From Fragilariopsis cylindrus CCMP1102 (lineage: Eukaryota > Bacillariophyta > Bacillariophyceae > Bacillariales > Bacillariaceae), in assembly GCA_900095095.1 (NCBI GenBank), contig FMBT01000422.1, positions 60,637 through 124,636 on the forward strand: 64,000 bases of DNA, written 5' to 3'. Under the pieces are notes generated by a model, which ran no database searches, had not been told where the DNA came from, and was given only the letters and a program-made list of their open reading frames with translations. Shown here piece by piece: positions 20,113-30,461 of this stretch. Within the stretch, counting starts at the first letter, position 1, and each line of letters starts with the position of its first letter. The position numbers and the translations under genes are program-made.

Positions 20113-21195
20113 TCATTTTGCGTTGTTTCCTGCGGGTGAGACGATCCTTTGGTAGTCGTCCGATCGGAACCATTTTTCGAGTTCTGCAACACGCTTTACC
20201 GGAAGGGGATGCGTCCGTTGCTGCTGTTGGATGGACATTCGCACCAACGGATTTGCCGTTTCGAGCTGTTTTTCGTACTCCAGGGATTGCTCGACGAATG
20301 CCTTTGTGTTGAGTTCGTACCGAGACGTCCCGGCAAAGAGCTTCATCAGAGAGCTCGCCACGACGTCCGAATCCTGTGCCACCAGCAGGGCGGCGCGGTC
20401 GCAGGAGTATTCGGCGGCCAACCGCCAATCCTGCAGGAGGGAGTCGACCCTGCCTCCCACGACCGGCAGTCGGCTCAGCGGGGACGATGCCAGGTTTCCC
20501 AGCGTCAGGTACAGGGCGTGCTCGCATTTCAGGTGGCCGAGTTCGTGACCGAGGACCGCCTGAAGCTCTCTAGGGGTACACCGATCGACAAGCGCCGACG
20601 TGACGACGATCACGGATGACGAATAGGAATTTTTATCCTTTCCCTTGTTCTTGGCTGTTTGCCGAGATTGAATCGCCAGGGTGTATGCGTTTGCTTGCGG
20701 ATTAGATTGAACATACAGTTCGGGAACAAAAGTGGATGGGAAATTCAAAACTCCACAGGCTTCGACCAACAAGTGGTGCAAATCCGGAAGTTGCTGGGGA
20801 GATACTTTGACGGAAGATGACATAAGGTCCAAACGAACACCCTGTTCTATCAAGGGAAATCCACGCCGGAGGGTCTCTTCTGCCAATCCGTAGAAGGGAG
20901 CCCTTCGAACCAAAGATGTTAGCCTCTGGTCGAGAGGATGTCGAAATTGGCTGCTTTCCAACATTGGAATCGGAATTATCGATAGTGGCGGCGTCACAGG
21001 TGCGTCTACTGTCTCATTGGCATCATTTTCGGCCGTCTCGACAGATCCTTGTTGGTGCAACCGTGATCGCGTTGTCTGTGGTCGCAACCCATTTTGGTAG
21101 GAGCCCACAAAGGCCACGGACAAGGGAGGCAACGCCCAAAAAGAAAGCGAGAAGACAACGGATAGGATACACCGCAGCATGGTGGTAATAATCAT
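20113..21195 (-). CDS. M48-family zinc metalloprotease, probably plastid
   Basis: A 360-residue membrane or lumen protease. The N-terminus is a signal peptide with an S-V-A-F-V-G cleavage region, the A-F motif that sends diatom proteins into the plastid. The catalytic domain contains H-E-L-G-H (H-E-x-x-H, metal and general base) in V-L-G-H-E-L-G-H-L-K, and A-E-Y-S-C-D-R-A-A, where the Glu is the third zinc ligand. It is preceded by N-A-Y-T-L-A and I-V-V-T-S-A-L-V, both typical of the M48 fold. Relatives (Oma1, HtpX, plant PGM48) degrade membrane or senescence-related proteins. Plastid location is inferred. The C-terminal half of the gene is strikingly GC-rich: 81 of 120 bases at 20401-20520 by hand count, against an AT-rich neighbourhood. 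Confidence 0.85.
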   Translation of the reverse strand: MIITTMLRCILSVVFSLSFWALPPLSVAFVGSYQNGLRPQTTRSRLHQQGSVETAENDANETVDAPVTPPLSIIPIPMLESSQFRHPLDQRLTSLVRRAPFYGLAEETLRRGFPLIEQGVRLDLMSSSVKVSPQQLPDLHHLLVEACGVLNFPSTFVPELYVQSNPQANAYTLAIQSRQTAKNKGKDKNSYSSSVIVVTSALVDRCTPRELQAVLGHELGHLKCEHALYLTLGNLASSPLSRLPVVGGRVDSLLQDWRLAAEYSCDRAALLVAQDSDVVASSLMKLFAGTSRYELNTKAFVEQSLEYEKQLETANPLVRMSIQQQQRTHPLPVKRVAELEKWFRSDDYQRIVSPAGNNAK

Positions 21196-21603
21196 AATTT
21201 GATGGTCGAAAATATCAACCGTTACAGCAATAGAGTTACTTCGAGTAGCTAGTTAAGTTATGCATCATAAGTTTCCAGCAGTTGTCCAGTTTGTTTTGTC
21301 GATGTCGAGAAAACTGCAACTGATCAATATTGGAAATCCAAACAAAGAAAGAAAAAGATTGAAGATTGTCATCTGGCACGACGAATGAATCATAGTAGTA
21401 TTCTGATCAGCGAGTGAGTGAGTCATCTAGAAGTTTTTGAGTCCCATGAACTTAAGTCATGATTTGTTTCATAAAACTCCCTGTAAAAAACAACTGCATA
21501 ATTTTTGCAATTTTCAAGGAGCAGATCAACTCAAGTTAGCCATGAATGGAGGATATTTTCAGAATCAGCATAAAAATACGATCTATAAAGGTGTTTTGAA
21601 TTT

Positions 21604-21760
21604 GCACCAGTACAGTGGTGTATATTTTCCAAAACAAAACAAAACAAAACAAAACAAAACAAGAACGAATATACAAAAATTTCCAATGTTAAAACCCTCT
21701 AATTCTTTCAACAATCTACATATTATTTTATAATAATTGATGATGGATAATGAGAGTACA
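21604..21760 (+). repeat. Dispersed repeat, copy B
   Basis: Second copy of the repeat at 18982-19156, with a longer (AAAAC)n run. Similarity stops after GAGAGTACA, as in copy A. No ORF and no clear terminal inverted repeats, so a non-autonomous element or old duplication. Confidence 0.75.
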
Positions 21761-22221
21761 TTGTATATTGTACTGAATGGCTGTTAGAAAACAGATAAAG
21801 AAGAACCAATTGGAATAGTAGTGCAGTATTCATACTCAGAATGTTCATATAGAAGGTCAAGAGGTCTTAACTCATAGAAGGTGATTCTTTAAAAGTAGAA
21901 ATGTATGCAAATTATATGTGTTATCTACTAGAATGGTCTACTACTTATTTTCTACCACATTGGAAACATTCCGCTTAACTTATAGTTGATAAAATATCTT
22001 GATTATCATAGGTAGGTCTCTTTACTACCTTAACTTTCATTTTGTCTCAGAGAAATATTGCAGTGTCAGTTACATATATATAACTTGTTATTTAAAAGCT
22101 GCAGCTTTGCTCCTCAACGTCTTAGAAAGACAGAAGAGTCAACAATCTACCCGCCTATTATTCTATATTACTTATTATTACATTGGTTCATCCCCATATC
22201 TGTCATCTATCGTTTGTAACT

Positions 22222-22770
22222 CTACTTCCAATACTGTCTTAGCTCTGCTAGTGGATCTCTTTTTCCCAGTTTTGTGTGCAGTTTTGATATCATATGGTTC
22301 ATTTTGTACTTAGTTTTCTTTGCCTGTATTACTGTACTAGATGATCTTTTTTTTTGTAGGCTTTTGAACACATTAGTGAGTGGATTATTGTACATTTTCT
22401 TCATCATAGCACGTTTTCCTGTGTTTATTCTCCTTGAAACTTTTGTCTTTGCTGGTTTGTCCTTTGTGAAGTGTCGCCATATCGGTTTGCTGTTTTCTTT
22501 TGCCAGTTCTTTTACTCTTGTCATACAGTGATCTATAACTGGTTTCCATCTTGTCAGCCATTTCTTCAATTGTTGGTTTGTGTCGTCTAGTTTTACCTCT
22601 AGGTCTTCATTGTATATCTTTAGTTCATCCTCTGGTAGTACCATTTCTTGCAATGTGTACAGATGGGTTACTTTCTTTCTTTGTGATGTGTATTCTGCTA
22701 CTATTCGGCCCCCTAATAATACAGGTTTGTTCCTATCAATGCATCTATCTGTCCGTATCTCTTGGATGTG
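22222..22770 (-). mobile_element. LINE-type retroelement relic (C-terminal part)
   Basis: An open frame of about 180 codons without ATG runs from near 22770 to a stop at 22222. It begins I-Q-E-I-R-T-D-R-C-I-D-R-N and continues L-Y-T-L-Q-E-M-V-L-P-E-D-E, ending in a basic tail. A closely related sequence stands on the plus strand at the right edge of the window. This W/R-rich layout with L-Y-T-L resembles the region behind the reverse transcriptase domain of protist and fungal LINE elements, though no RT catalytic motif is present here. It is a 5'-truncated copy, as LINE insertions usually are. The family call is inference. Confidence 0.55.
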
Positions 22771-23715
22771 TCAGTTACACATAACATTATCATATTACAT
22801 TGTCTACAGTATTCCTAACTTAAATTTTGTCTCACCTACGTACAGTAACTACTGTACAAAGCAACTAACTAACTACGCTACACTGTACTGTACTGTACTT
22901 TACGATCTAGCTGTAATGTAGCCTGTACTACTAGTACATCATCACAGCATTGCTTTTGTTGTCTTTTTATGTGACAAGCTATCCAACCTCTATTCGTGGA
23001 ACCGAACCGTAATACGTTGACAAACTGGTCGCGTGTGACCGTTGTTCAACTCCAATCCCTCATTTTCTTGGTTCGGAATTTACAAAATGGGGTTCGGAAG
23101 CAAAAACTATTATATCCGTTGAACGTATAATTAGTGTACTATTTTAGTTGAAAGAATAATTTATACTATAAAAGTACGTCTTAGAAAACAAGAGAAGGAG
23201 AAATCAAAATTTTCTCTTAAACACCGTACTGTATATACTTTTATAACTTTTATAGTTTAAAATATATTTATAAAAATGTTCGTAGTAATTATACGTTTCA
23301 CGGAGGAAGTAAATGTAAATGACGACGTGGACAACTCCGTGGCCAAAAATAAATTTGAATTTTTTATTCTTGCTTGTTTCTTTAGAAAAGAAAACTCTTC
23401 TCATCTGCATGCTCATCGATCGGCGTTCGGCGTTTCTTTCATTACAGTACTGTAACAATAAAGTTGCTCATTCATTCGCTCATTCTCACCTCAAAAACAA
23501 GAAATTCACATACAGTACAATACATTTCTTATTTACTCACTCATTATTTATACTAGTACAGTACTTTAACCCGGAAGCCAAACTAAACGGAAACCAAACC
23601 AAAACAATAATAAAGTGTAGTCAAGTCAAGTCAAAACGAAAGTCAGCAAAGCAAAATAAAAGAACATCATATTATAATATCAAAACTATACCCTATATAC
23701 ACTCTTAATATAATT
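22771..23715. other. Intergenic, repeat-rich
   Basis: Contains ACTGT/TGTAC runs (about 22840-22905) and AT-rich sequence. The short ORFs have no motifs. Probably the cyclin promoter near its right end. Confidence 0.4.
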
Positions 23716-25367
23716 ATGACTTGTGGTGATAACAATTTCTGTTCCGCAATTAGTAACATTGCCATTAATAGTAATAAAGACAACGACAACAACAACGATA
23801 CCGACGATACCGCTACTATGGGTACAGCTATAAGTATAAGTATAGTAGTAGTAGTGCATCATCTTCTTCTTTAGAATACGATTGTAATAGTGATACAGAA
23901 GAAGAAGAAGAAGAAAGCACGAAATACTATTATGATGATGTCGATGATGATGATGATGACAATGATAATGACAGTTCAATTAATATTAATACCGATACAA
24001 TCAATAACAATAACAATGATAATGATGATGATAATGAGGAACGAAAATTAGTATTTACACAAATGAAATTATTAGAACAAACAACGTATAGACGTCCACA
24101 TTATAATGAGATACCAGATATGTTTCGTGGTGTATGGAGAAAACAAATAGTAGAATGGATGTATGTATTAATCAAGCATTGTAAATTACGGAAAGAAACA
24201 ACGGCAGCTGCTATCTATTATTTAGATGTTGCTGTTGTTTCTTCGCATAATACAAGAAGAATGGGAAATAAGAATAATAAGAATAATAATTTAATACTAA
24301 TACAAACACCACAAGATTATCAATTATGTGCCATGACAGCATTACATTTAGCATTAAAAGTCTATGATTCACCGACCGTCCGTATTGTGAAATTGAATTG
24401 TTTAGTGAAATTAAGTAATAATGAATTTACCGAACAAGATATAATTCAAAAAGAAAAACAATTAATTAATACTGTATTACAGTGGAGATTACATCCACCA
24501 ACATCCAATTGTTTCTTATATCGATATATAGAATTATTACCACTACCTTCATTACCGTCATTACCGTCATTGCCTGTATCAAAGCAACAACAACAAGATC
24601 AACAACAACAACAACAACAAACACAAATACAACAACAAGATCAAAAACAAACACAAACACAAACACACCAATTATTAGAAGAAAGTGCATCAGAAATAAT
24701 TGAAGTTGCTATGGCACATGATCGTTTCCTTGCAGTACCATCATCTGTCATTGCATATTCAGCATTATTATTAGCGATGGAACTGAATACTACTACCAAC
24801 AACAACAACAGTAGCAGTAACAGTAGCAGTAGCAGTAGCAATAAATATGAATACGATTGGTCGACCTTTGTCCATAACATGAAAAACGTTGCTGGAATGG
24901 GTGATATCTTCTTTATGAATGACAATAACGATAACAAAGATGATAATGATAATGATAATAATAACAATATTTCACGTTCGGTCCTTCGAACGAAAATGTT
25001 ATTAGATAGAATCATAATACAAGGTCTACCTCTTCTTCCTGAAGGAGAAGAAGAAGACGATGACGAGGATAATGACGATGGTGATGATGATGAAAGCAGT
25101 AACACAACATTAACAACGATGACGATGACTAGAATAAAATCAATTAGTAGTTTCTCGTCAGGTAATGACGACGACGATGACGAACCATCAAACAAATCTA
25201 CACACCCACAACCACCATCACCGACATCAACAATGTCATCATCGAATACCACTACTACTGCTACTGCTACTGCCACCACTACCACTACGCCATCATCCTC
25301 ATCATCAATAATAACAACAGCAGCAAGATCAAGGTCAACAACAATGGTAGCTTCCCCACCGCTATAA
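23716..25367 (+). CDS. Cyclin-box protein, diatom-type cyclin (one frame break)
   Basis: The cyclin box lies in F-R-G-V-W-R-K-Q-I-V-E-W-M-Y-V-L and T-A-A-A-I-Y-Y-L-D-V-A-V, then Y-Q-L-C-A-M-T-A-L-H-L-A-L-K, with a second fold after F-T-E-Q-D-I-I-Q-K-E-K-Q-L-I. These are helix 1-5 features of cyclins that bind CDKs and resemble the diatom cyclin group. An ATG at 24063 gives 434 residues, but the frame stays open upstream through an acidic region. One missing base near 23825 (in ATGGGTAC) would join it to a better start at 23716 (M-T-C-G-D-N-N-F). Poly-Gln, poly-Ser/Asn and acidic tracts surround the box. A destruction or PEST-like role for them is possible but unproven. Confidence 0.75.
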
Positions 25368-26019
25368 TTATATAACCCCCATAATCTACACATACTGTAT
25401 ATAATAATAGTACATATACTGCACATAACAACAAAAATGCACATGCACACACACACACACTAATACACATGCATAATCATATAATCATATAATCATATAT
25501 ATATATATATATATAATAGTCTTAAAATTTTAATATTATAAGTCAACTATCATATCACTCTATCTCAACTAATTCTACTTCTATATAGTTTATAGAGTAG
25601 TAAAATTGAAATGAGCACTTATGTATCTGCTTCTTTGGTGGAAATGTACCACTCATTATGAGCTGTATGCTGTTGTTGCTGTTGTTGTTGTTGTTGTTGT
25701 TACTATTATTAAAGAACGCAGTTGTATTTAATGCCACTCAAAAAATGGACTCCATTGTTTTCCTAGGAGGAAGATTTTTCCACCATCAAGAAGCCTTGTT
25801 GTTGTGCGTTGATATTGTTCGAGGTATCTGATTCCAACATTGATTGATGGAGGTATGAATCTGAGTAGTTTGATTAGTTTTCCATGCCACCATCATAGTA
25901 AACTGTGTAGTATATATATCGAGGATTGCTTTTTTTGTTAGTAAGTAAAGGGGAACATATATTAGTTCTTACAGCAGAAGCAAGAAAAGGCTGACTGGTT
26001 CCAAGGAATTTTGTTACTT
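25368..26019. other. Intergenic with microsatellites
   Basis: Holds a (CA)n run near 25446-25460, an (AT)n run near 25495-25516 and a (TTG)n run near 25672-25700. No gene recognised. Confidence 0.5.
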
Positions 26020-26270
26020 TCTTGTCAAAGTTGTCTTTTGGTGTGTTTATTGAGACAAGCAGGACATGGGGTAAACGGGCATTCTATATGGTCTTACCTC
26101 ATTGCCGTTTCAGTAGCATGTGGGCCTTCTCGAATACCAATACATCCCGATACAGATTTTCCAGAGAAATGCTCGTGAGCCGATTGGCAGTCTTCCTACT
26201 AGAGCTAACCTTCCACTTGGTTCCAGTGCAGTCAATATCAAAATACTTGGTGGGGGCCTAGAATAACATG
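26020..26270 (-). pseudogene. Weak copia RNase H relic
   Basis: On the minus strand one frame reads F-S-G-K-S-V-S-G-C-I-G-I, similar to G-K-S-V-T-G-C-I-H-F in the RNase H of the complete copia element in this window; on the plus strand both share the antisense string T-S-R-Y-R-F-S-R. The surrounding frame does not extend the match. A decayed fragment is likely, but the evidence is one short motif. Confidence 0.35.
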
Positions 26271-26604
26271 GTGATGTGTTCCAACAGCCGGATCTCGGTT
26301 CGTTATTTTCAGTATGAGATAGGCTATCTGTCTTGCAGACGGTCGACGGCTGTCTACGACAACACACAAAAAGCAAGTAGTGAACAACATATCTCTCCAG
26401 CTAGATACGACTAGGTAGAATAGCCCCTAAACACGTTGTTTGGCTGACACACAATCATTTTGATCAATTTCATGAAAAGATACACCATGTATGGTTTTTT
26501 TAAAAGATTGGCTTATATGCATGTTCTTCGTGTGCCATTAGTTTGTATTAAGAATATGTGTAGCTAGTTAGTATTATTATTCCAGTTTAGCATAGATGTA
26601 GCTG

Positions 26605-27159
26605 TCACAAGGTGGACGGGACTAGGATATTTGTAAGAATAAAATAACAAAAGATAAGATAAGATATATTAGAGCACATGCTTGTGGCGGTCGCTGCTCT
26701 CTCCTTTCTTTTTTCCTCCAGGCCATTCAGTCGTTCAGATCGTGCATCTTTCAAAGCCATTTCAAGCAGTAATTCTTTCTTGGCATCAAACCTTTTTTCC
26801 TTCAGGCCATTCATTCGTTCAGATCGTGCATCTTTCAAAGCCATTTCAAGCAGTAATTCTTTCTTGGCATCAAACAGCATTGATTCTGTCGAAATTCCGT
26901 AAGATTTTTCCTTTCTCATCACCGATTCCTTCATTTCCGACATAGAATCTTCGGGATGATCAGCGTACCATAATAGTGATGATGATGATGATGCAGTCTT
27001 TCGTTTCCGTCCGAAGGTCGACGTTGTAATTGCTGATCGAGGTCTTTGATGGCAAGTAGGAACAAATGCATCGACTCGATAATACTGCTGGCCTGGTGAA
27101 GGTAAAATAACGCTTACCGCCACGATGAAAACAGAGATCATTTGTACTGAAACCATCAT
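26605..27159 (-). CDS. Small plastid-targeted protein with internal duplication
   Basis: A 184-residue protein of unknown function. Residues 1-30 are a hydrophobic signal peptide ending R-V-D-A-F-V-P, the A-F-x-P plastid motif of diatoms, followed by a basic, Ser-rich transit region. The middle contains two adjacent 28-residue copies of F-D-A-K-K-E-L-L-L-E-M-A-L-K-D-A-R-S-E-R, differing at only two residues. Both should be amphipathic helices or coiled coil. The C-terminus is hydrophobic (I-S-Y-L-I-F-C-Y-F-I-L), a possible membrane anchor. The ATG is the second of two tandem Met codons on the map, at 27159. No catalytic motif is visible. Confidence 0.6.
   Translation of the reverse strand: MMVSVQMISVFIVAVSVILPSPGQQYYRVDAFVPTCHQRPRSAITTSTFGRKRKTASSSSSLLWYADHPEDSMSEMKESVMRKEKSYGISTESMLFDAKKELLLEMALKDARSERMNGLKEKRFDAKKELLLEMALKDARSERLNGLEEKRKERAATATSMCSNISYLIFCYFILTNILVPSTL
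26706..26873 (-). repeat. 84-bp in-frame tandem duplication
   Basis: Units 26706-26789 and 26790-26873, period 84 bp (28 codons), nearly identical, inside the plastid-targeted protein gene. Confidence 0.85.
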
Positions 27160-27276
27160 GATTTTCTTTTGATTGTTTACTTGTTTTGTTCTTTGCTTGT
27201 GTTATTTTATGTGCACTACTACACTACTACACTACTTGACTTGTGCAGTTTGAAAGGATTGCATATTCTCGTCGTG

Positions 27277-27714
27277 TGGGTTATTTTTTCAAATACTTCA
27301 TGCCTTTCTTTCGATATATATTTTACAGCACGATTGATCCATCATATCTTTAATTCGCTGTTCATTAAATAGGTTTGTTTTTAAGAGCTGCGTTTACCAC
27401 ACATCATAATGATAATCTGACTCTTCATTTCAATAAATCATTCATGCTCAAGTAATAGCTCAACCACATTGAATAAGTGTGTGGGCTATTTTTTCAAATA
27501 CTTCATGCCTTTCTTTCAATATATTTTACAGCACGATTGATCCGTCATATCAATATATCTTTAATTAACTGTTCATTAAATAGGTTTGTTTTTAAGAGGT
27601 GCGTTTATCACACATCATGATATGTGACACTAGCATACGGTACTGATAATCTGACTCTTCATTTCAATAAATCATTCATGCTCAAGTAATAGCTCAACCA
27701 CACTGAATAAGTGC
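27277..27714. repeat. Tandem duplication of about 205-235 bp
   Basis: Copy 1 (27277-27480) and copy 2 (27481-27714) share long identical blocks, including the last ~60 bases before AATAAGTG. Copy 2 carries small insertions near 27560 and 27625. The unit lies directly before the ERMARD-like gene, so its promoter may be duplicated. Confidence 0.85.
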
Positions 27715-27767
27715 GAACATTGGCATCAAGAAGAAGAAGAAAGGTGACCTCTATATTATTTATGTGA

Positions 27768-30332
27768 ATGAATGTATCATACGCGACGACATCGATTTGT
27801 GTCATTCTACTTGTACGCAATTCATCACATCATTATTTTTGTGTCTTCGTCGTTTCTTTGTTTGGTGGACGTGCCGCATCGTCCCTTTCAACAAATTCAA
27901 TCTTTAGTACTGTTAGTAGACTCAAGACAAAAAATATACAGCTGGATATGCAAATAAGTAGTGATAATGATGACGAAATATTAGACGATTTCGATGCCGA
28001 AAATATCGACTTGTACAAGTATGTGCATCCATCCATACGAAAAGTCCTTGTTATGGAATCAGATAATACGATATTTGATGATTTTTGCGGTTTTAAAAAT
28101 AATAACAATAATATCATCGACGACTGTTCAGATTCGACGAAAACAGTCCTTGTTAATTCAGATAATTACATTATCAACTGGAATTTACTTGAAGAATTTA
28201 TCGAATGGGAAAAAACAAAAACAAAATCTGGAGTACCATCAGGAGCACCATCACCGACCAACAAGACAATAATAATATCTCCGTGGAAACCCTTGTCACT
28301 TTAGCTTCACAGAGTGAATTAGCAATATTCCAAGACAATAATATCCATATTAGCACGATAATAGATAATGATAATATTGAAGTGCTTCCCTCACCTATTC
28401 GTGGCTTATTGAAAATGATACCCCATAACGACGATGATGATCTTGGGGCACATACTTTGATTGCAACACTTATTGCTGTAAATATGGTAGAAAATTCCAT
28501 ACGTCATTTGATAGGGAAACAACATGGTCGAGCACCTTTACTTAAAATATGATCGAGATCATCGCTTCCAAAGAAAGTGAAAAAGACCACGATGATAATC
28601 ATCGTCACAACCACCCGCCGAAGATATTGGCAGCTGTGTTGCAAACTCTATTGTTACCCAAAAATAATGGTATCAATCTTAGGAACTTACTTTGGCATGG
28701 TTTTTTACCAGTAATCAATCGGAAATGGTTTGCGTTATCAATTTCACTCGTATTATCATTGGACGAACTCGCTAGTTCATCATCATTTGATGTTCCTTGT
28801 AATGATAATGATGATAACAACAATAATTTAGACGAAAATCTAGAATCGCTAGTAGTTATGAGACAACACGAGGCTCTTGTTACTATTTTAGACCATGGAA
28901 AACATATACGCTCATCTCGTGAGATGTTAACTACTTTGGAAAACAAATAACAAGAAGATCAGATAATAGCATTCCAAGAAGTCATCAAGAATTGATAAAA
29001 GTGGTCTTAGAAAACTATATGAATTATCCTATCATATTTGCATCAGTGACAAGTCCATTGATTGAACATATACTCAGAATAATGTGGTGTAATGAAAATC
29101 AACAGAAAAAATGTATTGCTGAACCTGAATCGTATTATGTTACGTTGGACGGGCATGGGCAGAAAGATAAACATGAGATTATGATTATGCCATACTTTTC
29201 TTCTCAGCCGCAACAACAACAAGAAATTACTGAAGGTACAGGTGCTACTAAAGGAATAATTAGGAACCGGCTAGTTTATAGATTGGGTGCACCGACAACA
29301 GCCTTCTTGATAGACATGTTCTTGTCACCTTCAGGAGGTCCAAACATAAGAGCATCAGTAGCTCATGGAATATTCAATCGATATCTATTTGAAGAGTTAG
29401 GTAACATTGAAGTTCAGGATAGCGTGCCACATAATAATAGTAATACTTTCGAGCTCGAGGATATGGTGAATGCACTTATATCAGTACTGCATATTCTGTG
29501 TGATGATAGTCAATATGATGATATCGCGTGCGAGAGTAATCCTAATTACAAAATGAATGACGCACTCAGCTCATATCGACCGTGTTTCTCGTTTTCGGCA
29601 CTGCTTCTTTCGGAAGTTGATAATATGGTTGATCAGATAAAGCCTTTCTATCAGTTAATTCGTGATGGACGTTATTTGAAGTATTCAACAAACGGATCTC
29701 AAAAGAGTCAGTTGCAGCGCGATGTGGCAAAAGCAATGGCAACTATGTCTCAAAGTATAGAAAGCATTATGGATATAAGAGTACGTATCTATGAAGGCTT
29801 TGGGATCGACAAATCAAAATATTATACTTCCGAAAGCTATTTTCGAGAAAGTAGCAATAATTTGAGTGCATCCGAATGTGGAGCAGCAAAACTTCTTCTA
29901 TCTGAAATTTCTGCAGCAACTTCGTCATTACTTCAAGACCTTAACGATGGCATTGCAGCGTTACAATGTGATAAAACCCAATTATCGTCAAGACGGAGAA
30001 AACAATTATCTCAAAAATGTGATGCAGCGAAATTGACACTCGACTTTTATTCATTTGCAGCATTCTGTGCTCTTCTCTACATTGAACGGCGTCAGTATGA
30101 TACCAATACAGCATCTGGTAACATGCCTGTTATACGTTACCCAGCCACGAGGTACAGTAATCTCACAGACGATGTATTATTTGTAGCTGTGAAGCGATCG
30201 AGAATGGTCGTATCTACCTTCTCGACAACTAAAACGTTTGACAGAGCTTTATCTGCTCTTGCGCAATATACAGCTGGAAAGGCGGTCAAAGCTATCATAA
30301 AAGAAGTGATTCGGAATGCTTCAGTTGAATAA
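27768..30332 (+). CDS. DUF4209 / ERMARD-like protein (frame-broken)
   Basis: Four ORFs in line (to about 28262, 28547, 28930 and 30332) change frame by minus one each time, the sign of three missing bases, and together make a protein of about 855 residues. It starts with a hydrophobic segment (signal peptide or anchor). The third piece contains N-L-R-N-L-L-W-H-G-F-L-P, the N-x-R-N...H-G motif of DUF4209, and the fourth contains R-A-S-V-A-H-G-I-F-N-R-Y-L-F. In animals the related ERMARD is an ER membrane protein. The biochemical role of the family is not known. The C-terminal ~250 residues are helical without motif. If the breaks are real, the gene is dead; if they are sequencing deletions, it is intact. 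Confidence 0.55.
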
Positions 30333-30461
30333 CGAACCGGAAAATCTTTAAATCTGATGTGCTTCGGTTTATTATATACGTATTATAACATATTAGAGCT
30401 AGATTACAGTAATGAAAAAGAACACTCGTTGATCTACACTTGTCGTACATTATTCTTTCTT

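Noticed and set aside
20072-20619. Several long ORFs overlapping the M48 gene on both strands
   Set aside because: GC-rich DNA has few stops in any frame; only the M48 frame has the H-E-x-x-H protease motifs.
24641-25456. 271-codon hydrophobic ORF antisense to the cyclin gene
   Set aside because: It is the complement of Ser/Asn/Asp codon repeats; poly-Val/Leu arises from repeat composition. The sense strand has the cyclin box.
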